This document shows positions 1 through 15,000 of a stretch of 64,000 nt of DNA, piece after piece (position 1 is the stretch's first letter; every line of letters starts with the position of its first letter). Made by a program: the position numbers and the translations under genes. The stretch lies in contig CAXKWD010000006.1 of NCBI GenBank assembly GCA_964059195.1, forward strand, positions 135,902,039 through 135,966,038, given 5' to 3'. The DNA is from Ectobius pallidus. Taxonomy: Eukaryota; Arthropoda; Insecta; Blattodea; Ectobiidae. The notes under the pieces were generated by a model. It worked only from the letters and a program-made list of their open reading frames with translations, did no database searches and was not told the origin of the DNA.

Positions 1-3000
1 GAAAATTCCTTCTCGGAATTCTGGGCACATTTTTCGAAATTTTCAAAGGGGCTAGCCTTCTCGGAATTCTGGGCGCATTTTCCGAAATTTCAAAGGGACT
101 AGCCTTCTCGGAATTCTGGGCGCAGTTTTCGAAATTTTCAAAGGGGTTAGCCTTCTCGGAATTCTGGGCGCATTTATAGAAATTTTCAAAGGGGTTAGCC
201 TTCTCGGAATTCTGGGCGCATTTTTCGAAATTTTCAAAGGGGTTAGCGTTCTCGGAATTCTGGGCGCATTTTTCGGAATTTTCAAAGGGGTTAGCCTTCT
301 CGGAATTTTGGGCGCATTTTTCGAAATTTTCAAAGGGGTTAGCTTTCTCGGAATTCTGGGCGCATTTTTCGAAATTTTCAAAGGGGTTAGCCTTCTCGGA
401 ATTCTGGGCGCATTTTTCGAAATTTTCAAAGGGGTTAGCCTAATCGGAATTCTGGTCGCATTCTTCGAAATTTTCAAAGGGGTTATCCTTCTCGGAATTC
501 TGGGCGCATTTTTCGAAATTTTCAAAGGGGTTATCCTTCTCGGAATTCTGGGCGCATTTTTCGAAATTTTCAAAGGGGTTAGCCTTCTCGGAATTCTGGG
601 CGCATTCTTCGAAATTTTCAAAGGGGTTATCCTTCTCGGAATTCTGGGCGCATTTTTCGAAATTTTCAAAGGGGTTATCCTTCTCGGAATTCTGGGCGCA
701 TTTTTCGAAATTTTCAAAGGGGTTAGCCTTCTCGGAATTCTGGGCGCATTCTTCGAAATTTTCAAAGGGGTTATCCTTCTCGGAATTCTGGGCGCATTTT
801 TCGAAATTTTCAAAGGGGTTAGCCTTCTCGGAATTCTGGGCGCATTCTTCGAAATTTTCAAAGGGGTTATCCTTCTCGGAATTCTGGGCGCATTTTTCGA
901 AATTTTCAAAGGGGTTATCCTTCTCGGAATTCTGGGCGCATTTTTCGAAATTTTCAAAGGGGTTAGCCTTCTCGGAATTCTGGGCGCATTCTTCGAAATT
1001 TTCAAAGGGGTTATCCTTCTCGGAATTCTGGGCGCATTTTTCGAAATTTTCAAAGGGGTTAGCCTTCTCGGAATTCTGGGCGCATTTTTCGAAATTTTCA
1101 AAGGGGTTAGCCTTCTCGGAATTCTGGGCGCATTTTTCGAAATTTTCAAAGGGGTTAGCCTTCTCGGAATTCTGGGCCCTTTTTTCGAAATTTTCAAAGG
1201 GGTTAGCCTTCTCGGAATTCTGGGCTCATTTTTCGAAATTTTCGAAGGGGTTAGCCTTCTCGGAATTCTGGGCGCATTTTTCGAAATTTTCAAAGGGGTT
1301 AGCCTTCTCGGAATTCTGTGCGCATTTTTCGAAATTTTCGAAGGGGTTTGCCTTCTCGGAATTCAGGGGGCATTATTCGAAATTTTCAAAGGGGTTAGCC
1401 TTCTCGGAATTCTGGGCGCATTTTTCGAAAATTTCAAAGGGCTTCTCGGAATTCTGGGCGCATTTTTCGAAATTTTCAAAGGGGTTAGCCTTCTCGGAAT
1501 TCTGGGCGCATTTTTCGAAATTTTCGAAGGGGTTAGCCTTCTCGGAATTCTGGGCGCATTTTTGGAAATTTTCAAAGGGGTTAGCCTTCTCGGAATTCTG
1601 GGCGCATTTATCGAAATTTTCAAAGGGGCTAGCCTTCTCGGAATTCTAGGCGCATTTTTCGAAATTTTCAAAGCCCTTTGAAAATTCCTTCTCGGAATTC
1701 TGGGCACATTTTTCGAAATTTTCAAAGGGGCTAGCCTTCTCGGAATTCTGGGCGCATTTTCCGAAATTTCAAAGGGACTAGCCTTCTCGGAATTCTGGGC
1801 GCAGTTTTCGAAATTTTCAAAGGGGTTAGCCTTCTCGGAATTCTGGGCGCATTTATAGAAATTTTCAAAGGGGTTAGCCTTCTCGGAATTCTGGGCGCAT
1901 TTTTCGAAATTTTCAAAGGGCTTAGCGTTCTCGGAATTCTGGGCGCATTTTTCGGAATTTTCAAAGGGGTTAGCTTTCTCGGAATTTTGGGCGCATTTTT
2001 CGAAATTTTCAAAGGGGTTAGCTTTCTCGGAATTCTGGGCGCATTTTTCGAAATTTTCAAAGGGGTTAGCCTTCTCGGAATTCTGGGCGCATTTTTCGAA
2101 TTTTTCAAAGGGGTTAGCCTAATCGGAATTCTGGTCGCATTCTTCGAAATTTTCAAAGGGGTTATCCTTCTCGGAATTCTGGGCGCATTTTTCGAAATTT
2201 TCAAAGGGGTTAGCCTTCTCGGAATTCTGGGCGCATTTTTCGAAATTTTAAAAAGGGTTTAGCCTTCTCGGAATTCTGGGCGCATTTTTCGAAATTTTCA
2301 AAGGGGTTAGCCTTCTCGGAATTCTGGGGGCATTTTTCGAAATTTTCAAAGGGGTTAGCCTTCTCGGAATTCTGGGCTCATTTTTCGAAATTTTAAAAGG
2401 GGTTAGCCTTCTCGGAATTCTGGGCGCATTTTTCGAAATTTTCGAAGGGGTTAGCCTTCTCGGAATTCTGGGCGCATTTTTCGAAATTTTCGAAGGGGTT
2501 AGCCTTCTCGGAATTCTGGGCGCATTTTTCGCAATTTTCAAAGGGGTTAGCCTTCTCGGAATTCTGGGCGCATTTTTCGAAATTTTCAAAGGGGTTAGCC
2601 TTCTCGGAATTCTGGGCGCATTTTTCGAAATTTTCAAAGGGGTTAGCCTTCTCGGAATTCTGGGCGCATTTTTCGAAATTTTCAAAGGGGTTAGCCTTCT
2701 CGGAATTCTGGGCCCTTTTTTCGAAATTTTCAAAGGGGTTAGCCTTCTCGGAATTCTGGGCTCATTTTTCGAAATTTTCGAAGGGGTTAGCCTTCTCGGA
2801 ATTCTGGGCGCATTTTTCGAAATTTTCAAAGGGGTTAGCCTTCTCGGAATTCTGTGCGCATTTTTCGAAATTTTCGAAGGGGTTTGCCTTCTCGGAATTC
2901 AGGGGGCATTATTCGAAATTTTCAAAGGGGTTAGCCTTCTCGGAATTCTGGGCGCATTTTTCGAAATTTTCAAAGGGGTTAGCCTTCTCGGAATTCTGGG

Positions 3001-6000
3001 CGCATTTTTCGAAATTTTCAAAGAGGTTAGCCTACAAGAAATTCTGGGCGCATTTTTCGAAATTTTCAAAGGGGTTAGCCTTCTCGGAACTCTGGGCGCT
3101 TTTTTCGAAATTTTCATGGGCGCTTTTTTCGAAATTTTCAGAGGGGTTAGCCTTCTCGGAATTCTAGGCGCATTTTTCGAAATTTTCAAAGTGGTTAGCC
3201 TAATCGGAATTCTGGTCGCATTCTTCGAAATTTTCAAAGGGGTTAGCCTTCTCTGAATTCTGGACGCATTTTTCGAAATTTTCAAAGGGGTTAGCCTTCT
3301 CGGAATTCTGGGCGCATTTTTCGAAATTTTCAAAGAGGTTAGCGTACAAGAAATTCTGGGCGCATTTTTCGAAATTTTCAAAGGGGTTAGCCTTCTCGGA
3401 ACTCTGGGCGCATTTTTCGAAATTTTCAAAGGGGTTAGCCTTCTCGGAATTCTGGGCGCATTTTTCGAAATTTTCAAAGGGGTTAGCCTTCTCTGAATTC
3501 TGGACGCATTTTTCGAAATTTTCAAAGGGGTTAGCCTTCTCGGAATTCTGGGCGAATTTGTCGAATTTTCAAAGGGGTTAGCCTTCTCGGAATTCTGGGC
3601 GCATTTTTCGAAATTTTCAAAGGGGTTAGCTTTCTCGGAATTCTGGGCGAATTTGTCGAAATTTTCAAAGGGGTTAGCCTCGGAATTCTGGGCGCATTTT
3701 TCGAAATTTTCAAAGGGGTTAGCCTTCTCGGAATTCTGGGCGCATTTTTCGAAATTTTCAAAGAGGTTAGCCTACAAGAAATTCTGGGCGCATTTTTCGA
3801 AATTTTCAAAGGGGTTAGCCTTCTCGGAACTCTGGGCGCTTTTTTCGAAATTTTCAGAGGGGTTAGCCTTCTCGGAATTCTGGGCGCATTTTTCGAAATT
3901 TTCAAAGTGGTTAGCCTAATCGGAATTCTGGTCGCATTCTTCGAAATTTTCAAAGGGGTTATCCTTCTCGTTATTCTGGGCGCATTTTTCGAAATTTTCA
4001 AAGGGGTTAGCCTTCTCGGAATTCTGGGCGCATTTTTCGAAATTTTCAAAGGGGTTAGCCTTCTCGGAATTCTGGGCGCATTTTTCGAAATTTTCAAAGG
4101 GGTTAGCCTTCTCGGAATTCTGGGCGCAATTTTCGAAATTTTCGAAGGGGTTAGCCTTCTCGGAATTCTGGGCGCATTTTTCGCAATTTTCAAAGGGGTT
4201 AGCCTTCTCGGAATTCTGGGCGCATTTTTCGAAAATTTCAAAGGGGTTCTCGGAATTCTCGGAATTCTGGGCCCTTTTTTCGAAATTTTCAAAGGGGTTA
4301 GCCTTCTCGGAATTCTGGGCTCATTTTTCGAAATTTTCGAAGGGGTTAGCCTTCTCGGAATTCTGGGCGCATTTTTCGAAATTTCTGTGGTACAATTCTG
4401 GGCTCATTTTTCGAAATTTTAAAAGGGGTTAGCCTTCTCGGAATTCTGGGCGCATTTTTCGAAATTTTCGAAGGGGTTAGCCTTCTCGGAATTTTGGGCG
4501 CATTTTTCGCAATTTTCAAAGGGGTTAGCCTTCTCGGAATTCTGGGCGCATTTTTCGAAATTTTCAAAGGGGTTAGCCTTCTCGGAATTCTGGGCGCATT
4601 TTTCGAAATTTTCAAAGGGGTTAGCCTTCTCGGAATTCTGGGCGCATTTTTCGAAAATTTCAAAGGGGTTCTCGGAATTCTCGGAATTCTGGGCCCTTTT
4701 TTCGAAATTTTCAAAGGGGTTGGCCTTCTCGGAATTCTGTGCGCATTTTTCGAAATTTTCGAAGGGGTTTGCCTTCTCGGAATTCAGGGGGCATTATTCG
4801 AAATTTTCAAAGGGGTTAGCCTTCTCGGAATTCTGGGCGCATTTTTCGAAAATTTCAAAGGGGTTCTCGGAATTCTGGGCGCATTTTTCGAAATTTTCAA
4901 AGGGGTTAGCCTTCTCGGAATTCTGGGCGCATCTTTCGAAATTTTCGAAGGGGTTATCCTTCTCGGAATTCTGGGCGCATTTTTGGAAATTTTCAAAGGG
5001 GTTAGCCTTCTCGGAATTCTGGGCGCATTTATCGAAATTTTCAAATGGGCTAGCCTTCTCGGAATTCTAGGCGCATTTTTCGAAATTTTCAAACCCCTTT
5101 GAAAATTCCTTCTCGGAATTCTGGGCACATTTTTCGAAATTTTCAAAGGGGCTAGCCTTCTCGGAATTCTGGGCGCATTTTCCGAAATTTCAAAGGGACT
5201 AGCCTTCTCGGAATTCTGGGCGCAGTTTTCGAAATTTTCAAAGGGGTTAGCCTTCTCGGAATTCTGGGCGCATTTATAGAAATTTTCAAAGGGGTTAGCC
5301 TTCTCGGAATTCTGGGCGCATTTTTCGAAATTTTCAAAGGGGTTAGCGTTCTCGGAATTCTGGGCGCATTTTTCGGAATTTTCAAAGGGGTTAGCCTTCT
5401 CGGAATTTTGGGCGCATTTTTCGAAATTTTCAAAGGGGTTAGCTTTCTCGGAATTCTGGGCGCATTTTTCGAAATTTTCAAAGGGGTTAGCCTTCTCGGA
5501 ATTCTGGGCGCATTTTTCGAAATTTTCAAAGGGGTTAGCCTTCTCGGAATTCTGGGCGCATTTTTCGAAATTTTCAAAGGGGTTAGCCTTCTCGGAATTC
5601 TGGGCGCATTTTTCGAAATTTTCAAAGGGGTTAGCCTTCTCGGAATTCTGGGCGCATATTTCGAAATTATCAAAGGGGTTAGCCTTCTCGGAATTCTGGG
5701 CGCATTTTTCGAAATTTTCAAAGGGGTTAGCCTTCTCGGAATTCTGGGCGCATTTTTCGAAATTTTCAAAGGGGTTAGCCTTCTCGGAATTCTGGGCGCA
5801 TTTTTCGAAAATTTCAAAGGGGTTCTCGGAATTCTCGGAATTCTGGGCCCTTTTTTCGAAATTTTCAAAGGGGTTAGCCTTCTCGGAATTCTGGGCTCAT
5901 TTTTCGAAATTTTCGAAGGGGTTAGCCTTCTCTGAATTCTGGGCGCATTTATAGAAATTTTCAAAGGGGTTAGCCTTCTCGGAATTCTGGGCGCATTTTT

Positions 6001-9000
6001 CGAAATTTTCAAAGGGGTTAGCCTTCTCGGAATTCTGGGCGCATTTTTCGAAATTTTCAAAGGGGTTAGCCTTCTCGGAATTCTGGGCGCATATTTCGAA
6101 ATTATCAAAGGGGTTAGCCTTCTCGGAATTCTGGGCGCATTTTTCGAAATTTTCAAAGGGGTTAGCCTTCTCGGAATTCTAGGCGCATTTTTAGAAATTT
6201 TCAGAGGTTAGCCTTCTCGGTATTCTGGGCGCATTTTTCGAAATTTTCAAAGGGGTTAGCCTTCTCGGAATTCTGGGCGCATTTATCGAAATTTTCAAAG
6301 GGGCTAGCCTTCTCGGAATTCTAGGCGCATTTTTCGAAATTTTCAAACCCCTTTGAAAATTTCTTCTCGGAATTCTGGGCGCATTTATCGAAATTTTCAA
6401 AGGGGTTAGCCTTCTCGGAATTCTGGGCGCATTTTTCGAAATTTTCTAAGGGGTTAGCCTTCTTGGAATTCTGGGCGCATTTTTCGAAATTTTCTAAGGG
6501 GTTAGCCTTCTTGGAATTCTGGGCGCATTTTTCGAAATTTTCAAAGGGGTTAGCCTTCTCGGAATTCTGGGCTCATTTTTCGAAATTTTCGAAGGGGTTA
6601 GCCTTCTCGGAATTCTGGGCGCATTTTTCGAAATTTTCAAAGGTGTTAGCCTTCTCGGAATTCTGTGCGCATTTTTCGAAATTTTCGAAGGGGTTAGCCT
6701 TCTCGGAATTCAGGGGGCATTTTTCGAAATTTTCAAAGGGGTTAGCCTTCTCGGAATTCTGGGCGCATTTTTCGAAAATTTCAAAGGGGTTCTCGGAATT
6801 CTGGGCGCATTTTTCGAAATTTTCAAAGGGGTTAGCCTTCTCGGAATTCTGGGCACATTTATCGAAATTTTCAAAGGGGTTAGCCTTCTCGGAATTCTGG
6901 GCGCATTTTTCGAAATTTTTCAAGAGGTTAGCCTTCTAGAAATTCTGGGCGCATTTTTCGAAATTTTCAAAGGGGTGAGCCCTCTCGGAATTCTGGGCGC
7001 ATTTTTCGAAATTTTCAAAGCGGTTAGCCTTCTCGGAATTCTGGGCGCATTCTTCGAAATTTTCAAAGGGGTTATCCTTCTCGGAATTCTGGGCGCATTT
7101 TTCGAAATTTTCAAAGGGGTTAGCCTTCTCGGAATTCTTGGCGCATTTTTCGAAATTTTCAAAGGGGTTAGCCTTCTCGGAATTCTGGGCTCATTTTTCG
7201 AAATTTTCAAAGGGGTTAGCCTTCTCGGAATTCTGGGCACATTTATCGAAATTTTCAAAGGGGTTAGCCTTCTCGGAATTCTGGGCGCATTTTTCGAAAT
7301 TTTCTAAGGGGTTAGCCTTCTTGGAATTCTGGGCGCATTTTTCGAAATTTTCTAAGGGGTTAGCCTTCTTGGAATTCTGGGCGCATTTTTCGAAATTTTC
7401 AAAGGGGTTAGCCTTCTCGGAATCCTGGGTGCATTTTTCGAAATTTTCAAAGGAGTTAGCCATTTCGGAATTCTGGGCGCATTTTTCGAAATTTTCAAAG
7501 GGGTTAGCCTTCTCGGAATTCAGGGCGCGTTTTTCGAAATTTTCAAAGGGGCTAGCCTTCTCGGAATTCTGGGCGCATTTTTCGAAATTTTCAAAGGGGC
7601 TAGCCTTCTCGGAATTCTAGGCGCATTTTTCGAAATTTTCAAACCCCTTTGAAAATTCCTTCTCGGAATTCTGGGCGCATTTTTCGAAATTTTCAAAGGG
7701 GTTAGCCTTCTCGGAATTCTGGGCGAATTTGTCGAAATTTTCAAAGGGGTTAGCCTTCTCGGAATTCTGGGCGCATTTTTCGAAATTTTCAAAGGGGTTA
7801 GCCTTCTCGGAATTCTGGGCGAATTTGTCGAAATTTTCAAAGGGGTTAGCCTTCTCGGAATTCTGGGCGCATTTTTCGAAATTTTCAAAGGGGTTAGCCT
7901 TCTCGGAATTCTGGGCGCATTTTTCGAAATTTTCAGAGGGGTTATCCTTCTCGGAATTCTGGGCGCATTTTTCGAAATTTTCAAAGGGGTTAGCCTTCTC
8001 GGAATTCTGGGCGCTTTTTTCGAAATTTTCAGAGGGGTTAGCCTTCTCGGAATTCTGGGCGCATTTTTCGAAATTTTCAAAGGGGTTAGCCTAATCGGAA
8101 TTCTGGTCGCATTCTTCGAAATTTTCAAAGGGGTTATCCTTCTCGGAATTCTGGGCGCATTTTTCGAAATTTTCAAAGGGGTTAGCCTTCTCGGAATTCT
8201 GGGCGCATTCTTCGAAATTTTCAAAGGGGTTATCCTTCTCGGAATTCTGGGCGCATTTTTCGAAATTTTCAAAGGGGTTAGCCTTCTCGGAATTCTGGGC
8301 GCATTTTTCGAAATTTTCAAAGGGGTTAGCCTTCTCGGAATTCTGGGCTCATTTTTCGAAATTTTAAAAGGGGTTAGCCTTCTCGGAATTCTGGGCGCAT
8401 TTTTCGAAATTTTCGAAGGGGTTAGCCTTCTCGGAATTCTGGGCGCATTTTTCGCAATTTTCAAAGGGGTTAGCCTTCTCGGAATTTTGGGCGCATTTTT
8501 CGAAATTTTCAAAGGGGTTAGCCTTCTCGGAATTCTGGGCGCATTTATAGAAATTTTCAAAGGGGTTAGCCTTCTCGGAATTCTGGGCGCATTTTTCGAA
8601 AATTTCAAAGGGGTTCTCGGAATTCTCGGAATTCTGGGCCCTTTTTTCGAAATTTTCAAAGGGGTTAGCCTTCTCGGAATTCTGGGCTCATTTTTCGAAA
8701 TTTTCGAAGGGGTTAGCCTTCTCTGAATTCTGGGCGCATTTATAGAAATTTTCAAAGGGGTTAGCCTTCTCGGAATTCTGGGCGCATTTTTCGAAATTTT
8801 CAAAGGGGTTAGCCTTCTCGGAATTCTGGGCGCATTTTTCGAAATTTTCAAAGGGGTTAGCCTTCTCGGAATTCTGGGCGCATATTTCGAAATTATCAAA
8901 GGGGTTAGCCTTCTCGGAATTCTGGGCGCATTTTTCGAAATTTTCAAAGGGGTTAGCCTTCTCGGAATTCTAGGCGCATTTTTAGAAATTTTCAGAGGTT

Positions 9001-12000
9001 AGCCTTCTCGGTATTCTGGGCGCATTTTTCGAAATTTTCAAAGGGGTTAGCCTTCTCGGAATTCTGGGCGCATTTATCGAAATTTTCAAAGGGGCTAGCC
9101 TTCTCGGAATTCTAGGCGCATTTTTCGAAATTTTCAAACCCCTTTGAAAATTTCTTCTCGGAATTCTGGGCGCATTTATCGAAATTTTCAAAGGGGTTAG
9201 CCTTCTCGGAATTCTGGGCGCATTTTTCGAAATTTTCTAAGGGGTTAGCCTTCTTGGAATTCTGGGCGCATTTTTCGAAATTTTCTAAGGGGTTAGCCTT
9301 CTTGGAATTCTGGGCGCATTTTTCGAAATTTTCAAAGGTGTTAGCCTTCTCGGAATTCTGTGCGCATTTTTCGAAATTTTCGAAGGGGTTAGCCTTCTCG
9401 GAATTCAGGGGGCATTTTTCGAAATTTTCAAAGGGGTTAGCCTTCTCGGAATTCTGGGCGCATTTTTCGAAAATTTCAAAGGGGTTCTCGGAATTCTGGG
9501 CGCATTCTTCGAAATTTTCAAAGGGGTTATCCTTCTCGGAATTCTGGGCGCATTTTTCGAAATTTTCAAAGGGGTTAGCCTTCTCGGAATTCTGGGCGCA
9601 TTCTTCGAAATTTTCAAAGGGGTTATCCTTCTCGGAATTCTGGGCGCATTTTTCGAAATTTTCAGAGGGGTTAGCCTTCTCGGAATTCTGGGCGCATTTT
9701 TCGAAATTTTCAAAGGGGTTAGCCTAATCGGAATTCTGGGCTCATTTTTCGAAATTTTAAAAGGGGTTAGCCTTCTCGGAATTCTGGGCGCATTTTTCGA
9801 AATTTTCGAAGGGGTTAGCCTTCTCGGAATTCTGGGCGCATTTTTCGCAATTTTCAAAGGGGTTAGCCTTCTCGGAATTCTGGGCGCATTTATAGAAATT
9901 TTCAAAGGGGTTAGCCTTCTCGGAATTCTGGGCGCATTTTTCGAAAATTTCAAAGGGGTTCTCGGAATTCTCGGAATTCTGGGCCCTTTTTTCGAAATTT
10001 TCAAAGGGGTTAGCCTTCTCGGAATTCTGGGCTCATTTTTCGAAATTTTCGAAGGGGTTAGCCTTCTCTGAATTCTGGGCGCATTTATAGAAATTTTCAA
10101 AGGGGTTAGCCTTCTCGGAATTCTGGGCGCATTTTTCGAAATTTTCAAAGGGGTTAGCCTTCTCGGAATTCTGGGCGCATTTTTCGAAATTTTCAAAGGG
10201 GTTAGCCTTCTCGGAATTCTGGGCGCATGTTTCGAAATTATCAAAGGGGTTAGCCTTCTCGGAATTCTGGGCGCATTTTTCGAAATTTTCAAAGGGGTTA
10301 GCCTTCTCGGAATTCTAGGCGCATTTTTAGAAATTTTCAGAGGTTAGCCTTCTCGGTATTCTGGGCGCATTTTTCGAAATTTTCAAAGGGGTTAGCCTTC
10401 TCGGAATTCTGGGCGCATTTATCGAAATTTTCAAAGGGGCTAGCCTTCTCGGAATTCTAGGCGCATTTTTCGAAATTTTCAAACCCCTTTGAAAATTTCT
10501 TCTCGGAATTCTGGGCGCATTTATCGAAATTTTCAAAGGGGTTAGCCTTCTCGGAATTCTGGGCGCATTTTTCGAAATTTTCTAAGGGGTTAGCCTTCTT
10601 GGAATTCTGGGCGCATTTTTCGAAATTTTCTAAGGGGTTAGCCTTCTTGGAATTCTGGGCGCATTTTTCGAAATTTTCAAAGGGGTTAGCCTTCTCGGAA
10701 TTCTGGGCTCATTTTTCGAAATTTTCGAAGGGGTTAGCCTTCTCGGAATTCTGGGCGCATTTTTCGAAATTTTCAAAGGTGTTAGCCTTCTCGGAATTCT
10801 GTGCGCATTTTTCGAAATTTTCGAAGGGGTTAGCCTTCTCGGAATTCAGGGGGCATTTTTCGAAATTTTCAAAGGGGTTAGCCTTCTCGGAATTCTGGGC
10901 GCATTTTTCGAAAATTTCAAAGGGGTTCTCGGAATTCTGGGCGCATTTTTCGAAATTTTCAAAGGGGTTAGCCTTCTCGGAATTCTGGGCACATTTATCG
11001 AAATTTTCAAAGGGGTTAGCCTTCTCGGAATTCTGGGCGCATTTTTCGAAATTTTTCAAGAGGTTAGCCTTCTAGAAATTCTGGGCGCATTTTTCGAAAT
11101 TTTCAAAGGGGTGAGCCCTCTCGGAATTCTGGGCGCATTTTTCGAAATTTTCAAAGGGGTTAGCCTTCTCGGAATTCTGGGCGCATTCTTCGAAATTTTC
11201 AAAGGGGTTATCCTTCTCGGAATTCTGGGCGCATTTTTCGAAATTTTCAAAGGGGTTAGCCTTCTCGGAATTCTTGGCGCATTTTTTGAAATTTTCAAAG
11301 GGGTTAGCCTTCTCGGAATTCTGGGCTCATTTTTCGAAATTTTCAAAGGGGTTAGCCTTCTCGGAATTCTGGGCACATTTATCGAAATTTTCAAAGGGGT
11401 TAGCCTTCTCGGAATTCTGGGCGCATTTTTCGAAATTTTCTAAGGGGTTAGCCTTCTTGGAATTCTGGGCGCATTTTTCGAAATTTTCTAAGGGGTTAGC
11501 CTTCTTGGAATTCTGGGCGAATTTTTCGAAATTTTCAAAGGGGTTAGCCTTCTCGGAATCCTGGGTGCATTTTTCGAAATTTTCAAAGGAGTTAGCCATT
11601 TCGGAATTCTGGGCGCATTTTTCGAAATTTTCAAAGGGGTTAGCCTTCTCGGAATTCAGGGCGCGTTTTTCGAAATTTTCAAAGGGGCTAGCCTTCTCGG
11701 AATTCTGGGCGCATTTTTCGAAATTTTCAAAGGGGCTAGCCTTCTCGGAATTCTAGGCGCATTTTTCGAAATTTTCAAACCCCTTTGAAAATTCCTTCTC
11801 GGAATTCTGGGCGCATTTTTCGAAATTTTCAAAGGGGTTAGCCTTCTCGGAATTCTGGGCGAATTTTTCGAAATTTTCAAAGGGGTTAGCCTTCTCGGAA
11901 TTCTGGGCGCATTTTTCGAAATTTTCAAAGGGGTTAGCCTTCTCGGAATTCTGGGCGAATTTGTCGAAATTTTCAAAGGGGTTAGCCTTCTCGGAATTCT

Positions 12001-15000
12001 GGGCGCATTTTTCGAAATTTTCAAAGGGGTTAGCCTTCTCGGAATTCTGGGCGCATTTTTCGAAATTTTCAGAGGGGTTATCCTTCTCGGAATTCTGGGC
12101 GCATTTTTCGAAAATTTCAAAGGGCTTCTCGGAATTCTCGGAATTCTGGGCCCTTTTTTCGAAATTTTCAAAGGGGTTAGCCTTCTCGGAATTCTGGGCT
12201 CATTTTTCGAAATTTTCGAAGGGGTTAGCCTTCTCTGAATTCTGGGCGCATTTATAGAAATTTTCAAAGGGGTTAGCCTTCTCGGAATTCTGGGCGCATT
12301 TTTCGAAATTTTCAAAGGGGTTAGCCTTCTCGGAATTCTGGGCGCATTTTTCGAAATTTTCAAAGGGGTTAGCCTTCTCGGAATTCTGGGCGCATATTTC
12401 GAAATTATCAAAGGGGTTAGCCTTCTCGGAATTCTGGGCGCATTTTTCGAAATTTTCAAAGGGGTTAGCCTTCTCGGAATTCTAGGCGCATTTTTAGAAA
12501 TTTTCAGAGGTTAGCCTTCTCGGTATTCTGGGCGCATTTTTCGAAATTTTCAAAGGGGTTAGCCTTCTCGGAATTCTGGGCGCATTTTGCGGAATTTTCA
12601 AAGGGGTTAGCCTTCTCGGAATTCTGGGCGCATTTTTCGAAATTTTCAAAGGGGTTAGCCTTCTCGGAATTCTGGGCGCATTTTTCGAAATTTTCAAAGG
12701 GGTTAGCCTTCTCGGAATTCTGGGCGCATTTTTCGAAATTTTCGAAGGGGTTAGCCTTCTCGGAATTCTGGGCGCATTTTTGGAAATTTTCAAAGGGGTT
12801 AGCCTTCTCGGAATTCTGGGCGCATTTTTCCAAATTTTCAAAGGGGTTAACCTTCTCGGAATTCTGGGCGCATTTATCGAAATTTTCAAAGGTGTTAGCC
12901 TTCTCGGAATTCTGGGCGCATTTTTCGAAATTTTCAAAGGTGTTAGCCTTCTCGGAATTCTGTGCGCATGTTTCGAAATTTTCGAAGGGGTTAGCCTTTT
13001 TGGAATTCAGGGGGCATTTTTCGAAATTTTCAAAGGGGTTAGCCTTCTCGGAATTCTGGGCGCATTTTTCGAAAATTTCAAAGGGGTTCTCGGAATTCTG
13101 GGCGCATTTTTCGAAATTTTCAAAGGGGTTAGCCTTCTCGGAATTCTGGGCACATTTATCGAAATTTTCAAAGGGGTTAGCCTTCTCGGAATTCTGGGCG
13201 CATTTTTCGAAATTTTTCAAGAGGTTAGCCTTCTAGAAATTCTGGGCGCATTTTTCGAAATTTTCAAAGGGGTGAGCCCTCTCGGAATTCTGGGCGCATT
13301 TTTCGAAATTTTCAAAGGGGTTAGCCTTCTCGGAATTCTGGGCGCATTCTTCGAAATTTTCAAAGGGGTTATCCTTCTTGGAATTCTGGGCGCATTTTTC
13401 GAAATTTTCAAAGGGGTTAGCCTTCTCGGAATTCTGGGTGCATTTTTCGAAATTTTCAAAGGAGTTAGCCATTTCGGAATTCTGGGCGCATTTTTCGAAA
13501 TTTTCAAAGGGGTTAGCCTTCTCGGAATTCAGGGCGCGTTTTTCGAAATTTTCAAAGGGGCTAGCCTTCTCGGAATTCTGGGCGCATTTTTCGAAATTTT
13601 CAAAGGGGCTAGCCTTCTCGGAATTCTAGGCGCATTTTTCGAAATTTTCAAACCCCTTTGAAAATTCCTTCTCGGAATTCTGGGCGCATTTTTCGAAATT
13701 TTCAAAGGGGTTAGCCTTCTCGGAATTCTGGGCGAATTTTTCGAAATTTTCAAAGGGGTTAGCCTTCTCGGAATTCTGGGCGCATTTTTCGAAATTTTCA
13801 AAGGGGTTAGCCTTCTCGGAATTCTGGGCGAATTTGTCGAAATTTTCAAAGGGGTTAGCCTTCTCGGAATTCTGGGCGCATTTTTCGAAATTTTCAAAGG
13901 GGTTAGCCTTCTCGGAATTCTGGGCGCATTTTTCGAAATTTTCAGAGGGGTTATCCTTCTCGGAATTCTGGGCGCATTTTTCGAAATTTTCAAAGGGGTT
14001 AGCCTTCTCGGAATTCTGGGCGCTTTTTTCGAAATTTTCAGAGGGGTTAGCCTTCTCGGAATTCTGGGCGCATTTTTCGAAATTTTCAAAGGGGTTAGCC
14101 TAATCGGAATTCTGGTCGCATTCTTCGAAATTTTCAAAGGGGTTATCCTTCTCGGAATTCTGGGCGCATTTTTCGAAATTTTCAAAGGGGTTAGCCTTCT
14201 CGGAATTCTGGGCGCATTCTTCGAAATTTTCAAAGGGGTTATCCTTCTCGGAATTCTGGGCGCATTTTTCGAAATTTTCAAAGGGGTTAGCCTTCTCGGA
14301 ATTCTGGGCGCATTTTTCGAAATTTTCAGAGGGGTTAGCCTTCTCGTAATTCTGGGCTCATTTTTCGAAATTTTAAAAGGGGTTAGCCTTCTCGGAATTC
14401 TGGGCGCATTTTTCGAAATTTTCGAAGGGGTTAGCCTTCTCGGAATTCTGGGCGCATTTTTCGCAATTTTCAAAGGGGTTAGCCTTCTCGGAATTTTGGG
14501 CGCATTTTTCGAAATTTTCAAAGGGGTTAGCCTTCTCGGAATTCTGGGCGCATTTTTCGAAATTTTCAAAGGGGTTAGCCTTCTCGGAATTCTGGGCGCA
14601 TTTTTCGAAAATTTCAAAGGGGTTCTCGGAATTCTCGGAATTCTGGGCCCTTTTTTCGAAATTTTCAAAGGGGTTAGCCTTCTCGGAATTCTGGGCTCAT
14701 TTTTCGAAATTTTCGAAGGGGTTAGCCTTCTCTGAATTCTGGGCGCATTTATAGAAATTTTCAAAGGGGTTAGTCTTCTCGGAATTCTGGGCGCATTTTT
14801 CGAAATTTTCAAAGGGGTTAGCCTTCTCGGAATTCTGGGCGCATTTTTCGAAATTTTCAAAGGGGTTAGCCTTCTCGGAATTCTGGGCGCATATTTCGAA
14901 ATTATCAAAGGGGTTAGCCTTCTCGGAATTCTGGGCGCATTTTTCGATATTTTCAAAGGGGTTAGCCTTCTCGGAATTCTAGGCGCATTTTTCGAAATTT